From Triticum aestivum (Eukaryota; Streptophyta; Magnoliopsida; Poales; Poaceae): 64,000 nt of DNA. Numbering within the stretch: the stretch's first letter is position 1; every line of letters starts with the position of its first letter. This document shows, piece after piece, positions 45,817 to 55,286 of this stretch. The notes below the pieces were generated by a model. The model searched no databases, was not told where the DNA came from, and worked only from the letters and a program-made list of their open reading frames with translations. Both the position numbers and the translations under genes were made by a program. Where the stretch lies: positions 413,144,104 through 413,208,103 of the forward strand of contig NC_057809.1 in assembly GCF_018294505.1 (NCBI RefSeq), in the 5' to 3' direction.

Positions 45817-47741
45817 TGTATATGTTTGGATGCTATTGATGACCATTATAAATATTTAGATTATGTCTAATTATTTATTTGCGGTTGACTTTACCTTCGT
45901 CATGCCATGTTATGATTATGTAGTTATAATGCATAGGATGGTTTAATTTCATGTGTGTTTGTTATATAGTAGTTTTCTATATAGTTAGTCGAGATGCATA
46001 GTGGGAACTACTTGTGGTCAATAGCATAGTTCATATTGGGACGTTAGTCTTGTTGGAAAGCCTCGGTTACCCATCATCAACCTAAACCCTGTCAATTCAT
46101 TGAGTCCTCTACTTACCTTCCAATCAATCTATCTCCTTTTGGAATCTCCATCTGATCAATATCTTGCTATCCATCCACCCTTAATTCGTTTTGGATGTTA
46201 TTTGGATTACTTTTGTTTTAGTATTTATTGTTTGTCTTTTGCTATCGTTACGACGAGTAGGGAGTGACGAGGTTGGACAAGGACAGAAACAGGTTACCGA
46301 AGAAGGACTCAACAACGAAGGCATGCCTCCTTCTTTGATCATACTTATCCTATGGTTTACAAAATTGCATTAAGTTTTATTGGTTACTATATGCATGCTA
46401 TTTTAATTCTTGTAGCTAGCATGTCGATTGACACATTACCTTGATCCGCCTGTCGCCTATTCAATTGACACGTGAGTAGAATATAGTATTCTGGTAGAGT
46501 AGAAATGCTTAGCCATGCTTATTACCCTATAGGTGCTTTGTTGAATGACCTTTGAGTCATTGACACTTGAAACTTATCGCCGAGTTAGGCTGATTCGCCC
46601 TTGTTGATCTCCTCTACTCTCTTCTACTCTGGGTGAAACTTACCATCTGAATACTGATGCGGGCGACAGCTGCATCAAGGATTGAAGGAGCGATTGGGTG
46701 CCCTTCACAGGTTGAAGGGGGCAATCAGTCATCCGTGCCGCTTAAGGCCTAATAAGTCTTGGATTTGAAGATTGTGGTAACAGTACAACCACATGCTATA
46801 TGGGCACTGGCTTGGTCAAGTAAGCTAGTCAGCCTTAGGTGTCAATGTCACCATATCGCAGATGGGATAGCTGCCCTGCGGGGAGTATCCTCGGCACAGA
46901 TGGGGGGGCGGTTTGAGGACGTACTCTCAGTTCCGTGCGCCAGACCCGGTGGGCATGTCACATCTTTGGGGGATCTAGTCCAAAGACCTCGTCACAATCT
47001 CCCTGCCGGTATACCAGATGGTGTACTACGCTAGCGACGGCTAGTGGCAACAAGTCAGGATTGTGTCATGTGGGTAAAGTGTACAACCTCTGCAGAGTGT
47101 AAAACTATTCGAATAGCCGTGTCCACGGTCAAGGACAGCACATGAATCTTTCTTGACATACAAGACCTGTCTTGCTTATTCCCTCTTTACCCCTATTCTT
47201 GGAACCTATGAAGAGTGTGAGTTGATCGAGGATCCTCACTTTGATGAAAGTTATTTTGGAGATAAAACTTGTTTTCATCAAAAACTGCTTTTATCCAACT
47301 GCTATATTTTTCAAACTAAATTAGCTTTTATGCAAATGAGCCATACAACCTTCCTTTGAAGCCACATGTAGCTATTAGGTCCTTCCCCGAGGGAGGCATG
47401 TTGAGTACATAATGTACTCATGGCAATAATTTTGTTGACAACAGAGTTCCATGAAGATGAAGGTGATGACTACGACTACTATGGCGATCCGTAGGAGTGA
47501 GGTCACGTGGACTACATCGACTGCCTGTGGCTGAGATGGAGTCACTACGCATTTTACTTTCTGCTGTTTTCTGATTGTAAATGTCATGAGACATCTCACT
47601 AGGTATGTCTTGTGATAAATATACTACTTGTAATGCTTTTACGTATTCTGCAATGATATCATTTCACTGTGTTGTCAACAATGATCCTGGGGTTGACAAA
47701 TATACACAGGAGGATCTGGAAGTTAATTCCAGGTTCTCACA
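45817..47741 (+). repeat. Partial LTR, plus orientation
   Basis: Matches 37091-39016 of the full plus LTR and lacks its first ~3.1 kb. It ends TCTCACA next to TSD GTATG. Confidence 0.85.
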
Positions 47742-48575
47742 GTATGAAAGCTGAAGATGTTAAGAATTTACCTCCTGTTGAAGAAATACATGGCCTTAAT
47801 TCATCACTTATTGAAGAAACACACGGTCTTGATAACCCGACACAGGTAGTAAAGGTAAATTCTCTCTATAGACATGATAAAGCTGAAATCCCTCCCGCTA
47901 AGTTTGCTAGCCAATGTTTGGATGAATTTGATAACTTTATGGTTAAGCAAGAAGATTTTAATGGTTATGTTGGTAGACAATTGAAACATAACGCTTACAT
48001 GATTGAACACTTGAGTGATTATATGGCTAGTGTTAAAGGTGAACTTAATCTTATTAGTAAACATGCTTCTATGGTTACCACTCAAGTAGAACAAGTACTT
48101 CAAGCTCAGAATGATTTGCTCAGTGAATTAAATAATAAGAAAAATGATAGTGTTGTTAGAGTTATGACTAGAGGTGGTAAAATTACTCAGGAGCCTTTGT
48201 ATCCTGAGGGATACCCTAAGGGAATTGAGCAAGATTCTCAGAGAACTACTATAGATGCATCTAGTCCTTCTAAAAGGAAGAGAAAGAAAAATGATAGGAC
48301 TTTGCATGCTTCTAGTGAACCTATTATTGACACACCTAAGAATCCCAATGATATTTCTATCTCCGATGCTGAAACACAATCTGGTAATGAACATGAACCT
48401 AGTGATAATGTTAATGATGATGTTCATGTTGATGCTCAACCTAGCAATAATAATGGTGTAGAAATTGAACCTGCTGTTGATCTTGATAACTCACAATCAA
48501 AGAATCAACGCTATGATAAGAGACTTTGTTGCTAGGAAGCACGGTAAAGAAAGAGAACCATGGGTCTAGAAACCC

Positions 48576-49343
48576 ATGCCTTTTCCTCCTAAACCATCCA
48601 AGAAAAAGGATGATGAGGATTTTGAGCACTTTGCTGAAATGATTAGACCTATCTTTTTGCGTATGTGTTTGACTGATATGCTTAAAATGAATCCTTATGC
48701 TAAGTATATGAAGGATATTGTCACAAATAAGAGAAAGATACCGGAAGCTGAAATTTCCACCATGCTTGCTAATTATACTTTAAAGGGTGGAATACCAAAG
48801 AAACTCGGAGATCCAGGAGTACCAACTATACCATGCTCCATTAAAAGAAACTATGTTAAAACTGCTTTATGTGATCTTGGAGCCGGTGTTAGTGGTATGC
48901 CTCTCTCTTTATATCGTAGACTTGATTTGAATAAGTTGACACCTACTGAAATATCTTTGCAAATGGCTGATAAATCAACTGCTATACCTGTTGGTATTTG
49001 TGAGGATGTGCCTGTTGTGGTTGCATACGTTACTATTTTAATGGACTTTGTTATTCTTGATATTCCCGAGGACGATAGTATGTCTATTATTCTTGGAAGA
49101 CCCTTTTTAAATATTTTAGGGGCTATTATTGACTGCACCAAAGGCAATTTCACTTTTCATGTTAATGGTAATGAGCATACAGTACACTTTCTGAGGAAAC
49201 AACCTCAAGTCCACGGTAATAATTCTATTGGAAAAATTTCAACAATCACTATTGGAGGTTTTGAATTTCCTCTTCCTACTGTCAAGAAGAAATATGATAT
49301 TCTTATTGTTGGGGACATGCATATCCCCGTTGAGGTAACCTAG
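48576..49343 (+). CDS. Aspartic protease domain of the Athila element
   Basis: 255 codons in the frame that would continue Gag. A retropepsin-like fold is shown by the LCDLGAGVSGMPLSLY loop (DLG active site, the Athila variant of DTG/DSG), VVVAYVTILMDFVILDIP and the second signature IILGRPFLNILGAIIDC. It ends with GDMHIPVEV and TAG at 49341-49343, where pol would be expected to continue but does not. The ATG at 48576 is only the first Met after the upstream stop, not a proven start. Confidence 0.75.
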   Translation: MPFPPKPSKKKDDEDFEHFAEMIRPIFLRMCLTDMLKMNPYAKYMKDIVTNKRKIPEAEISTMLANYTLKGGIPKKLGDPGVPTIPCSIKRNYVKTALCDLGAGVSGMPLSLYRRLDLNKLTPTEISLQMADKSTAIPVGICEDVPVVVAYVTILMDFVILDIPEDDSMSIILGRPFLNILGAIIDCTKGNFTFHVNGNEHTVHFLRKQPQVHGNNSIGKISTITIGGFEFPLPTVKKKYDILIVGDMHIPVEVT

Positions 49344-50118
49344 TGTTATTCAAAAATCCTCCAGTTTCATGTTACTCGAAATGATTTTGTTAACAAGACC
49401 TGATCAACCTTGTTAGTGGATTTATTTTGATGAGCATGTGATGGATGAATTTAGGAAACACAACTCTCTATACCCTCTTTTTAATTTCGGTTATTTATAT
49501 TAAATAAAGCAAAAATAGTATTTTTCTGTCTGTTTTCTGAATTATCCATGCAATAAAAAAATACCCCGAAAATAAAAGTTCTCCAAATGCCCTGAAAATT
49601 AAATATGATTTTTCTAGAATATCTGGCACTGAGAACACACCAGGGGAGCAAGCACCTGGCCACGGGGGTCCAGGGTGCGCCCACCCCCTGGGCGCGCCCC
49701 TTGCCTCGTGGGCCCATGGTGGCTCCCCTCCACTTATTCCAGCCACCACACACTCCTTCTTCCTCCCAAAAAAATCACCAACCAGCTCAAGCACGAGTTC
49801 TAGCTCATCTTGCTGCCATTTTCGATCTTCTAGCTCAAAACTCCATTCACAAAACTGCTTTGGGGGATTGTTCTTTGGTATGTGACTCCTCCAATGGTCC
49901 AATTAGTTTTTGTTCTAATGCTTTATTCATTGAAATTTTTTGCTGCTTAGGTGACCTTGTTCTTGAGCTTGCATGTCAAATTTATGTGGTCAAAAGTGTT
50001 TTAATGCATGATATTGCCTCTAGGCACTTGTAGGAGTAGTTGCTATCAATATTGTTGAGTTTGGTTCACTTTTATTTTGAGTTACTAAGAATTTTAGAAA
50101 TTTTTCAGAGGAATAAAT
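49344..50118 (+). other. Athila spacer between protease and extra ORF (pol missing)
   Basis: No pol motif. Contains a GC-rich island with GGGCGCGCCC and CTCGTGGGCCC (49670-49720) similar to segments in the LTR and in the minus-strand sister (58640-58740), suggesting the spacer reused LTR-like sequence. Confidence 0.5.
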
Positions 50119-50910
50119 ATGTTTAGGAAAATGTACCAAGGTGGTTCTTCAAGGAAGAAAGGACCCAGACCCGTAATACGCGATGCAGACGATGAACCGT
50201 CGAGGAATGCTCAAGTGCGGCCTTCTGAATGGCCGTCAGAGGACTTCATGGTTCGAGCAGGAGTCAAGGAGGAATTTGAAGCATATGTGCGTAATGCCGA
50301 TCTTGAGAGCTTCGAGGTAGATAAGTGTCGTCAATACCTCTATTTAACTGATTCATTTGTGAGAAGGTTCAAATTTTCATCCTCGTGCAATTCACAAACT
50401 GTCCTGTTTGATCTTTATGATAAATCTTATACCATGGATTTAGAGGATTTTAATACTGCCTGCAAACTCCCACGATGGGGTAGTGCTAGTGAACCTAGCA
50501 AATCTGAGCTTAGAAATTTTCTTGCTAGTATTACAATGGGGGAATCTAGAGATATAACACAAGCCACCATAGGGAGCATTCATTTTCCCGCTATACATTA
50601 TTTTGCTCTCTTCATAGGAAGGTGCATAAACACTAAAGATGAAGCATGTCACATGTGTGTACCTGATCTTAGCGTTCTCAGGAGCGCTGTTTTAGGAGAT
50701 AAACAATACAACTTGGGGGCTATTGTTGCACGTAGGTTGCATAATAATCGTATTCATGGAGATTTCTTTGGTGGAATTTATGCAACTCATATAGCTAACT
50801 TTCTTGAGATACCCATACGTGGAGATGATATTGAGTTGCCTCCTTCTTATATAGATTATGATGCTATGGTTCGTCATCAGTTTGTTGAGAGGAACGATCA
50901 GTTCCTCTAA
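50119..50910 (+). CDS. Extra ORF of the Athila element (env position)
   Basis: 263 codons beginning MFRKMYQGGSSRKKG, with EWPSEDFMVRAGVKEEF, LYLTDSFVRRFKF and a central block TMDLEDFNTACKLPRWG also seen in many Athila copies. There is no signal peptide or transmembrane helix, so an envelope role is not supported by the sequence. The original frame seems to have extended to about 51175; in-frame stops at 50908-50910 and later cut it. The minus-strand sister has its degenerate counterpart at 57300-58240. Function unknown. Confidence 0.65.
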   Translation: MFRKMYQGGSSRKKGPRPVIRDADDEPSRNAQVRPSEWPSEDFMVRAGVKEEFEAYVRNADLESFEVDKCRQYLYLTDSFVRRFKFSSSCNSQTVLFDLYDKSYTMDLEDFNTACKLPRWGSASEPSKSELRNFLASITMGESRDITQATIGSIHFPAIHYFALFIGRCINTKDEACHMCVPDLSVLRSAVLGDKQYNLGAIVARRLHNNRIHGDFFGGIYATHIANFLEIPIRGDDIELPPSYIDYDAMVRHQFVERNDQFL

Positions 50911-52493
50911 TACCGACTAATCTTTGACAGACGACGCACCTATCACGTCGCTCTCCCTGCTCCCGCTTTCTTTGACTTTCAAGCAAAGGGGAGATGTTTT
51001 ATAACCAGGGACGAGGCAAGTGAGTACTAAAGAAGGGCGGAGGCAGCCCGCCTCCAAGCTGCAGCTCATCAGGCAATTGCCGCTGCATCTCAGTACGACC
51101 CTGATTACAACTTTGGATATCCGCCAGGCCAGCCTTGGTCATAGACCAACTGGCCTAAGCTTGGGGGGTACGTATTTCTCACCGACATTACATTTATGTT
51201 CACACACTCATTCTAGTTGTCGGTGCTCATACGTTTTCATTGTATCGTCCATGCTAGTTTATTTTCCTTTTTATGCTTTCTTCTTGTGTGTTTGATAAAC
51301 CTTAGGAAAAACAAAAAAAATAGTTGTAGCTTTTAGTTAGTTTACTTTCCATGCCTGTAGTAGTAGTAATTAAAAAGAAAACCCAAAAAGATTTCTCGTT
51401 CTTCTTTTGCTTTTTAGGAGCTTTCCCGTGTAAATAGTTTTGTTTCTTTTCTTTGGGGGTCGAGAGGAGAAAGACCATAATGAAGATGTTGAGTGGCTCT
51501 CATATGCATTATTGTTGATCTAACAAAGAGCCCATATTACCTTGTATTCTCTCTTGAATTGAATGCTTGCAGATTCTAGCTTAGTCCAATGCACATGCAC
51601 TATTATTATTATCCACACTATTCGGCCGTGCAAGTGAAAGGCAATAATGATGATTATATGATGAACTTATTGAGGTGAGAAAAGCTGGTATGAAGTCGAA
51701 CTCTCTCTTGTTTTTGTAAATATGATTAGTTCATCATTCCTGATTCAGCCTATTATGAAAGAAACACATTTGCAATGACAGTTAGAGATTGCAGTTGCTT
51801 ATGCCGTGCTTAATCAGCTAGGAGCTTATAATGGTTTACCTTGCGTGCCAACATGCTATTAAAATGGTTGTGATGTGGTATGATAGGTGGTATCCTATTT
51901 TGAATGATTCGAGTGGCTTGACTTGGCACATGTTCACGCATGTAGTTGAAACAAAATCAACATAGCCTCTACGATATTTGTGTTCATGGTGCATTATATC
52001 CTACTCATGATTGCATTCGGTGTCGATTAATCTTAATGCATGTTCATGACTATTGTCGCTCTCTAGCTGGTCGCTTCCCAGTCTATTTCTAGCCTTCGCT
52101 TGTACTAAGCGGGAATACTGCTTGTGCATCCAATTCCATAAACCCCAAAGTTGTTCCATATGAGTCCACCATACCTACCTATATACGGTATCTACCTGCC
52201 GTTCCAAGTAAATTTGTATGTGCCAAACTCTAAACCTTCAAATAAACATTCTGTTTTGTATGCTCGAGTAGCTCATGTATCAACTACGGTTGTCTGTATC
52301 TTCCATGCTAGGCGGGTTATTCTCAAGAGGAGTGGACTCCGCTCCTCACTCACGAGAAAATGGCTGGTCACCGGGATGCCCAATCCCATGCATTATGCAA
52401 ATCAAATCAAAATAACTGCAAACAAAACTCCCTGGGGACTCTTGTTAGTTAGAGGCACTCGTTGTTTCGAGCAAGCCATGGATTGATGCTTGT
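50911..52493 (+). other. Athila 3' noncoding domain
   Basis: The remnant C-terminus of the extra ORF runs to about 51175 with stops. The rest is AT-rich noncoding DNA. Its reverse complement is recognisable at 55290-57290 (for example the AACAAAGAGCCCAT block near 51523 and its counterpart near 56846). Confidence 0.6.
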
Positions 52494-52510
52494 CGGTGGA
52501 GGGGGAGTAT
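52494..52510 (+). promoter_or_regulatory. Polypurine tract of the plus-strand Athila element
   Basis: GGTGGAGGGGGAGTAT immediately precedes the truncated 3' LTR. Confidence 0.65.
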
Positions 52511-52513
52511 AAA

Positions 52514-53161
52514 CGGAGATTATTTTTGGAATATATAAAAAATACTAGAAGAAAGATCCACGCCAGGGGGCCCACACCCTGTCCACGAGGGTGGGGGCGC
52601 GCCCCCTACCTCGTGGGCCCCCTGACGCTCCACCGACCTCAACTCCAACTCCATATATTCGTGTTCGGGGAGAAAAAACCCAGAGAGATGGATTCATCGC
52701 ATTTTATGATATGGAGCCGCCGCCAAGCCCTAAACTCTCTTGGGAGGGCTGATCTGGAGTGCGTTCGGGGCTCCGGAGAGGGGAATTCGTCGCCATCGTC
52801 GTCATTAACCTTCCTCCATCACCAATTTCATGATGCTCACCGCCGTGCGTGAGTAATTCCATCGTAGGCTTGCTGGACGGTGATGGGTTGGATGAGATTT
52901 ATCATGTAATCGAGTTAGTTTTGTTAGGGTTTGATCCCTAGTATCCACTATGTTGTGAGATTGATGTTGCTATGACTTTGCTATGCTTAATGCTTGTCAC
53001 TAGGGCCCGAGTGCCATGATTTCAGATCTAAACCATTTATATTATCACCATTATATCTATGTTCTAGATCCGATCCTCGAAAACTGTGTTGAATCAATAA
53101 ATTTGGGTTGAATACTCTACCCTCGAAAACTATTGCGACCCCCTATACTTGTGGGTTATCA
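52514..53161 (+). repeat. Truncated 3' LTR of the plus-strand Athila element
   Basis: It starts at the position equivalent to about 31497 of the 5' LTR, so the first ~170 bp including the TG end are lost next to the polypurine tract. A further internal stretch (about 32030-32640 of the 5' LTR) is absent or replaced. The right end GGTTATCA is intact and flanked by TSD TCCAT. Confidence 0.8.
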
Positions 53162-53166
53162 TCCAT

Positions 53167-53758
53167 CCACATCACGGAGTTGTTGCTTGCCGGGGAGAAG
53201 TACAAGGTGGTCGGGTTCGGCCTCGAGTACACCCGCGCTCGTGCCGGGTCTCGTCCCAAACTCGTCGTCGCCCAGATGTGCGTGCGCCACCACGTCCTCG
53301 TCTACCACTATTGCCTGGCCACAAGGCCTTGTGAGCGTTTCACTAGGTTTGTCAACAGCCCCCACTACATGTTTGCTACGGTGGACATCACCAACAATGT
53401 AAAGGCGCTCAAGAATTCGGGCATTGCCTGCCAGAATCTTGTTGATATCCAGTGCCAATACAAGATCAGGGGCAGCAAGGAGCATGAGAAGGACTCATTG
53501 GTTCACCTTGCCGAGGCCATCATCGACCCCTACTACAGAGACATGAAGGATTCGTGCAACAAGGACTAGCTTTCCTGGCACTCAGCCTGGATGGAGAAAC
53601 TCGACAAAGCTCACGTCGTGTACGCGGCCAAGGAGGCGTACACGAGCTACGACATGTACACGTAGATCGTTGACATGAGGAAGTCCCTCCTTCCCCAAAA
53701 CGGCCAGGGATCTAGCCGGAAGCAGAGCAATGGCAAGCGTTGTTGCAACAATAAGTAG
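53167..53758 (+). pseudogene. Exonuclease-like relic, 3' part
   Basis: Begins after the second TCCAT (53162-53166). Two in-frame TAG codons (53567, 53663) precede the natural-looking stop at 53756-53758. The C-terminus is Arg/Lys/Ser/Asn rich. Confidence 0.7.
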
Positions 53759-54534
53759 ATGATTAGATCCTCGTTTCTCCTACTTTAGTATGCATGTAAT
53801 TGCTTTCTTTGGTGTGTGGAAATGTTATGTGTGTAGTTACTTGTGTAATTGTATGCTTAATTTGGTTATGCAATGTTGTCTTTTTAAGTATATATGTTGA
53901 TGCTGTAGACAGAGCGTAGATGCTGTGCGGACAAAGAAAATCACATTGCACACAGACTAAACAATGGAACCCGTCGGTGATGTTTTCATCAATCACTCAC
54001 AATTGTATACTAGCAATCGTTTGCTCACAACACACACGACTTGTTAGCAGTTATCGTGTGTGTTGTTATCGGTCTTCGCACACGTCTCCTATTACAGACC
54101 TGTTTGCCTCGTATCACACACATCTTGTTCATTTGAACAGTTTCTGTTCTCATGTCTCAGCGCAAACAGTTCATCCGACTGAACCGCATGCCGTATATTG
54201 CTCACACCTTTGATCTGGCTAACCGTTTCTTTTGTGTTGCCTAATCACAAATAGTTCATCCGAGTGAACCCTATGTTATGTATCGCACATGCCTCCATCT
54301 GGCTGCCCGTTTCTTTTGTTCCTGCTCATCGCAAACAATTCATTGAACTGAACCGTATGCCCTTCATCCCACATGCAACTAAAACCTAAACCGTGTTTGA
54401 TGCATCCATCATCATAAATGTTTTACACATTTCTGACAGTTTTCATACAGCACCGTTTGCGATTATGGCATCACACACAGTTTCTTGAAGGGTCTCTAAT
54501 CGTAGTGTCGCGTTAGCAGCATCCTGCAGTAGTG
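53759..54534 (-). mobile_element. Right terminal region of a CACTA-type DNA transposon
   Basis: The end at 54534 reads CACTACTGCAGGATGCTG on the minus strand, a CACTA terminus. Inside it are many short related motifs (CACACAC, AAACAGTTCATCCGA, TGAACCGTATGC), as expected for CACTA subterminal repeats. Immediately outside, from 54537, an Athila LTR begins in mid-sequence, so the element jumped into that LTR. The matching left end was not found in the window. Confidence 0.6.
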
Positions 54535-54536
54535 CA

Positions 54537-55286
54537 AGATCGGATCTAGAACATAGATATAATGGTGATAATATAAATGGTTTAGATCTGAAATCATGGC
54601 ACTCGGGCCCAAAGTGACAAGTATTAAGCATGGCAAAGTCATAGCAACATCAATCTCAGAACATAGTGGATACTAGGGATTAAGCCCTAAGAAAACTAAC
54701 TAGATTACATGATGAATCTCATCCAACTCCTCACCGACCAGCGAGCCTACAAAAGAATTACTCACTACCGGTGGGGAGCATCATGGAATTGGCGATGGGG
54801 AAGGGTGGGTGATGACGAAGATCGAAGATCCCCCTCTCCGGAGCCCCAAACGGACTCCAAATCTAGCGTCTCAATGAAGAACAGGAGACGGCGGCGGCTC
54901 CATCTCGTGGAACGCAATAATTCTTTCTCCCTAAATTTTTTCTAGAAAAATAGGATTTTATAGCATCGGTTTCAGGGTCTGCGGGGCCACCAGGTGGGGA
55001 CAACCCACATGGGCGCGCCTAGAGGGGGGCGCGCCCTGGTGGGTTGTGCCCACCCAGGTGCCCCCCTCCAGTGGTTCTTGGCTCCAGAAATTCTTATTTA
55101 TTATATAAAAATCCTCACAAAGTTTCGTTCCATTCTGAGAACTTTTATTTCTGCACAAAAAACAACACCATGGTAGTTCTACTGAAAACAGCATTAGTCC
55201 GGGTTAGTTTCATTCAAATCATGCAAATTAGAGTCCAAAAGAAGAGGAAAAGCGTTAGGAAAAGTAGATACGACGGAGACGTATCA
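54537..55286 (-). repeat. 3' LTR of the minus Athila element, truncated
   Basis: On the minus strand it begins TGATACGTCTCCGTCG. Its far end is missing at the CACTA border. Confidence 0.8.

Larger units (their letters stand above)
33987..47741. mobile_element. Composite insertion of inverted ~5-kb LTRs (Sukkula-like LARD?)
   Basis: One insertion with perfect TSD GTATG (33982-33986 and 47742-47746) inside Athila gag. In order: LTR plus 33987-39016; 33-bp spacer 39017-39049; full LTR minus 39050-44073; internal domain minus 44074-45253; partial LTR minus 45254-45816; partial LTR plus 45817-47741. The outer ends are a normal TGTAACA start and TCTCACA end. LTRs of about 5 kb with a small noncoding interior fit the LARD class (for example Sukkula). 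A standard element would have two direct LTRs; this one has inverted ones. The copies differ at scattered sites, so it is not a simple duplicated read. No protein domain was recognised anywhere within it. Confidence 0.85.
32811..48535 (+). pseudogene. Gag of the Athila element, split by the inverted-LTR insertion
   Basis: Parts are 32811-33986 and 47747-48535, in the same frame. The first part (392 codons) has an acidic N-terminus, then the capsid core with YYYILKLFPFSLKDDAKIW, FFAKYFPAHKK and FYNGLTDASRDYWDTC, all typical of Athila Gag. The second part is the linker to protease: mostly acidic and Asn-rich, with VMTRGGKITQEPLYPEG. The frame ends at TAG 48533-48535 after a frameshift near 48518, and a further TAG sits at 48567-48569. 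So Gag and protease can no longer be made as one polyprotein. The minus-strand sister copy at 59064-60009 is open through this same junction, which shows these are recent lesions. Confidence 0.8.
31329..53161 (+). mobile_element. Athila-lineage Gypsy element (Sabrina/WHAM-like), nonautonomous, hosting a nested insertion
   Basis: TSD TCCAT on both sides (31324-31328, 53162-53166). Its parts are 5' LTR, a primer site for tRNA-Asp, gag (interrupted at 33987-47741), protease, a spacer, an extra ORF, long noncoding DNA, polypurine tract and a truncated 3' LTR. Reverse transcriptase and integrase are absent between protease and the extra ORF, as reported for Sabrina-type elements that depend on a WHAM-like partner. 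Sense strand is plus. Without the nested element it is about 8.1 kb. Confidence 0.8.
31201..53758 (+). pseudogene. DEDD 3'-5' exonuclease-like gene, split by an Athila element
   Basis: Coding relics are 31201-31328 and 53167-53758, in one frame once the retrotransposon and one TSD copy are removed. The product resembles the grass family of Werner-type 3'-5' exonuclease-like proteins (ribonuclease H fold). Visible blocks are VVDTHRRFMDLSVVYNNDP, VVGFGLEYTRARAG (motif I region), VVAQMCVRHHVLVYHYCLA, FATVDITNNVKALKNSGI (motif II region) and HVVYAAKEAYTSYDMY (motif III region), then a basic tail. Motif I should carry Asp-x-Glu but reads GLE, so a metal-binding Asp is missing. Stops lie at 31231-31233, 53567-53569 and 53663-53665. 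With these and the 21.8-kb insertion it is dead. Such fragments are often carried inside grass CACTA elements, and a CACTA end lies 776 bp downstream. Confidence 0.7.
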
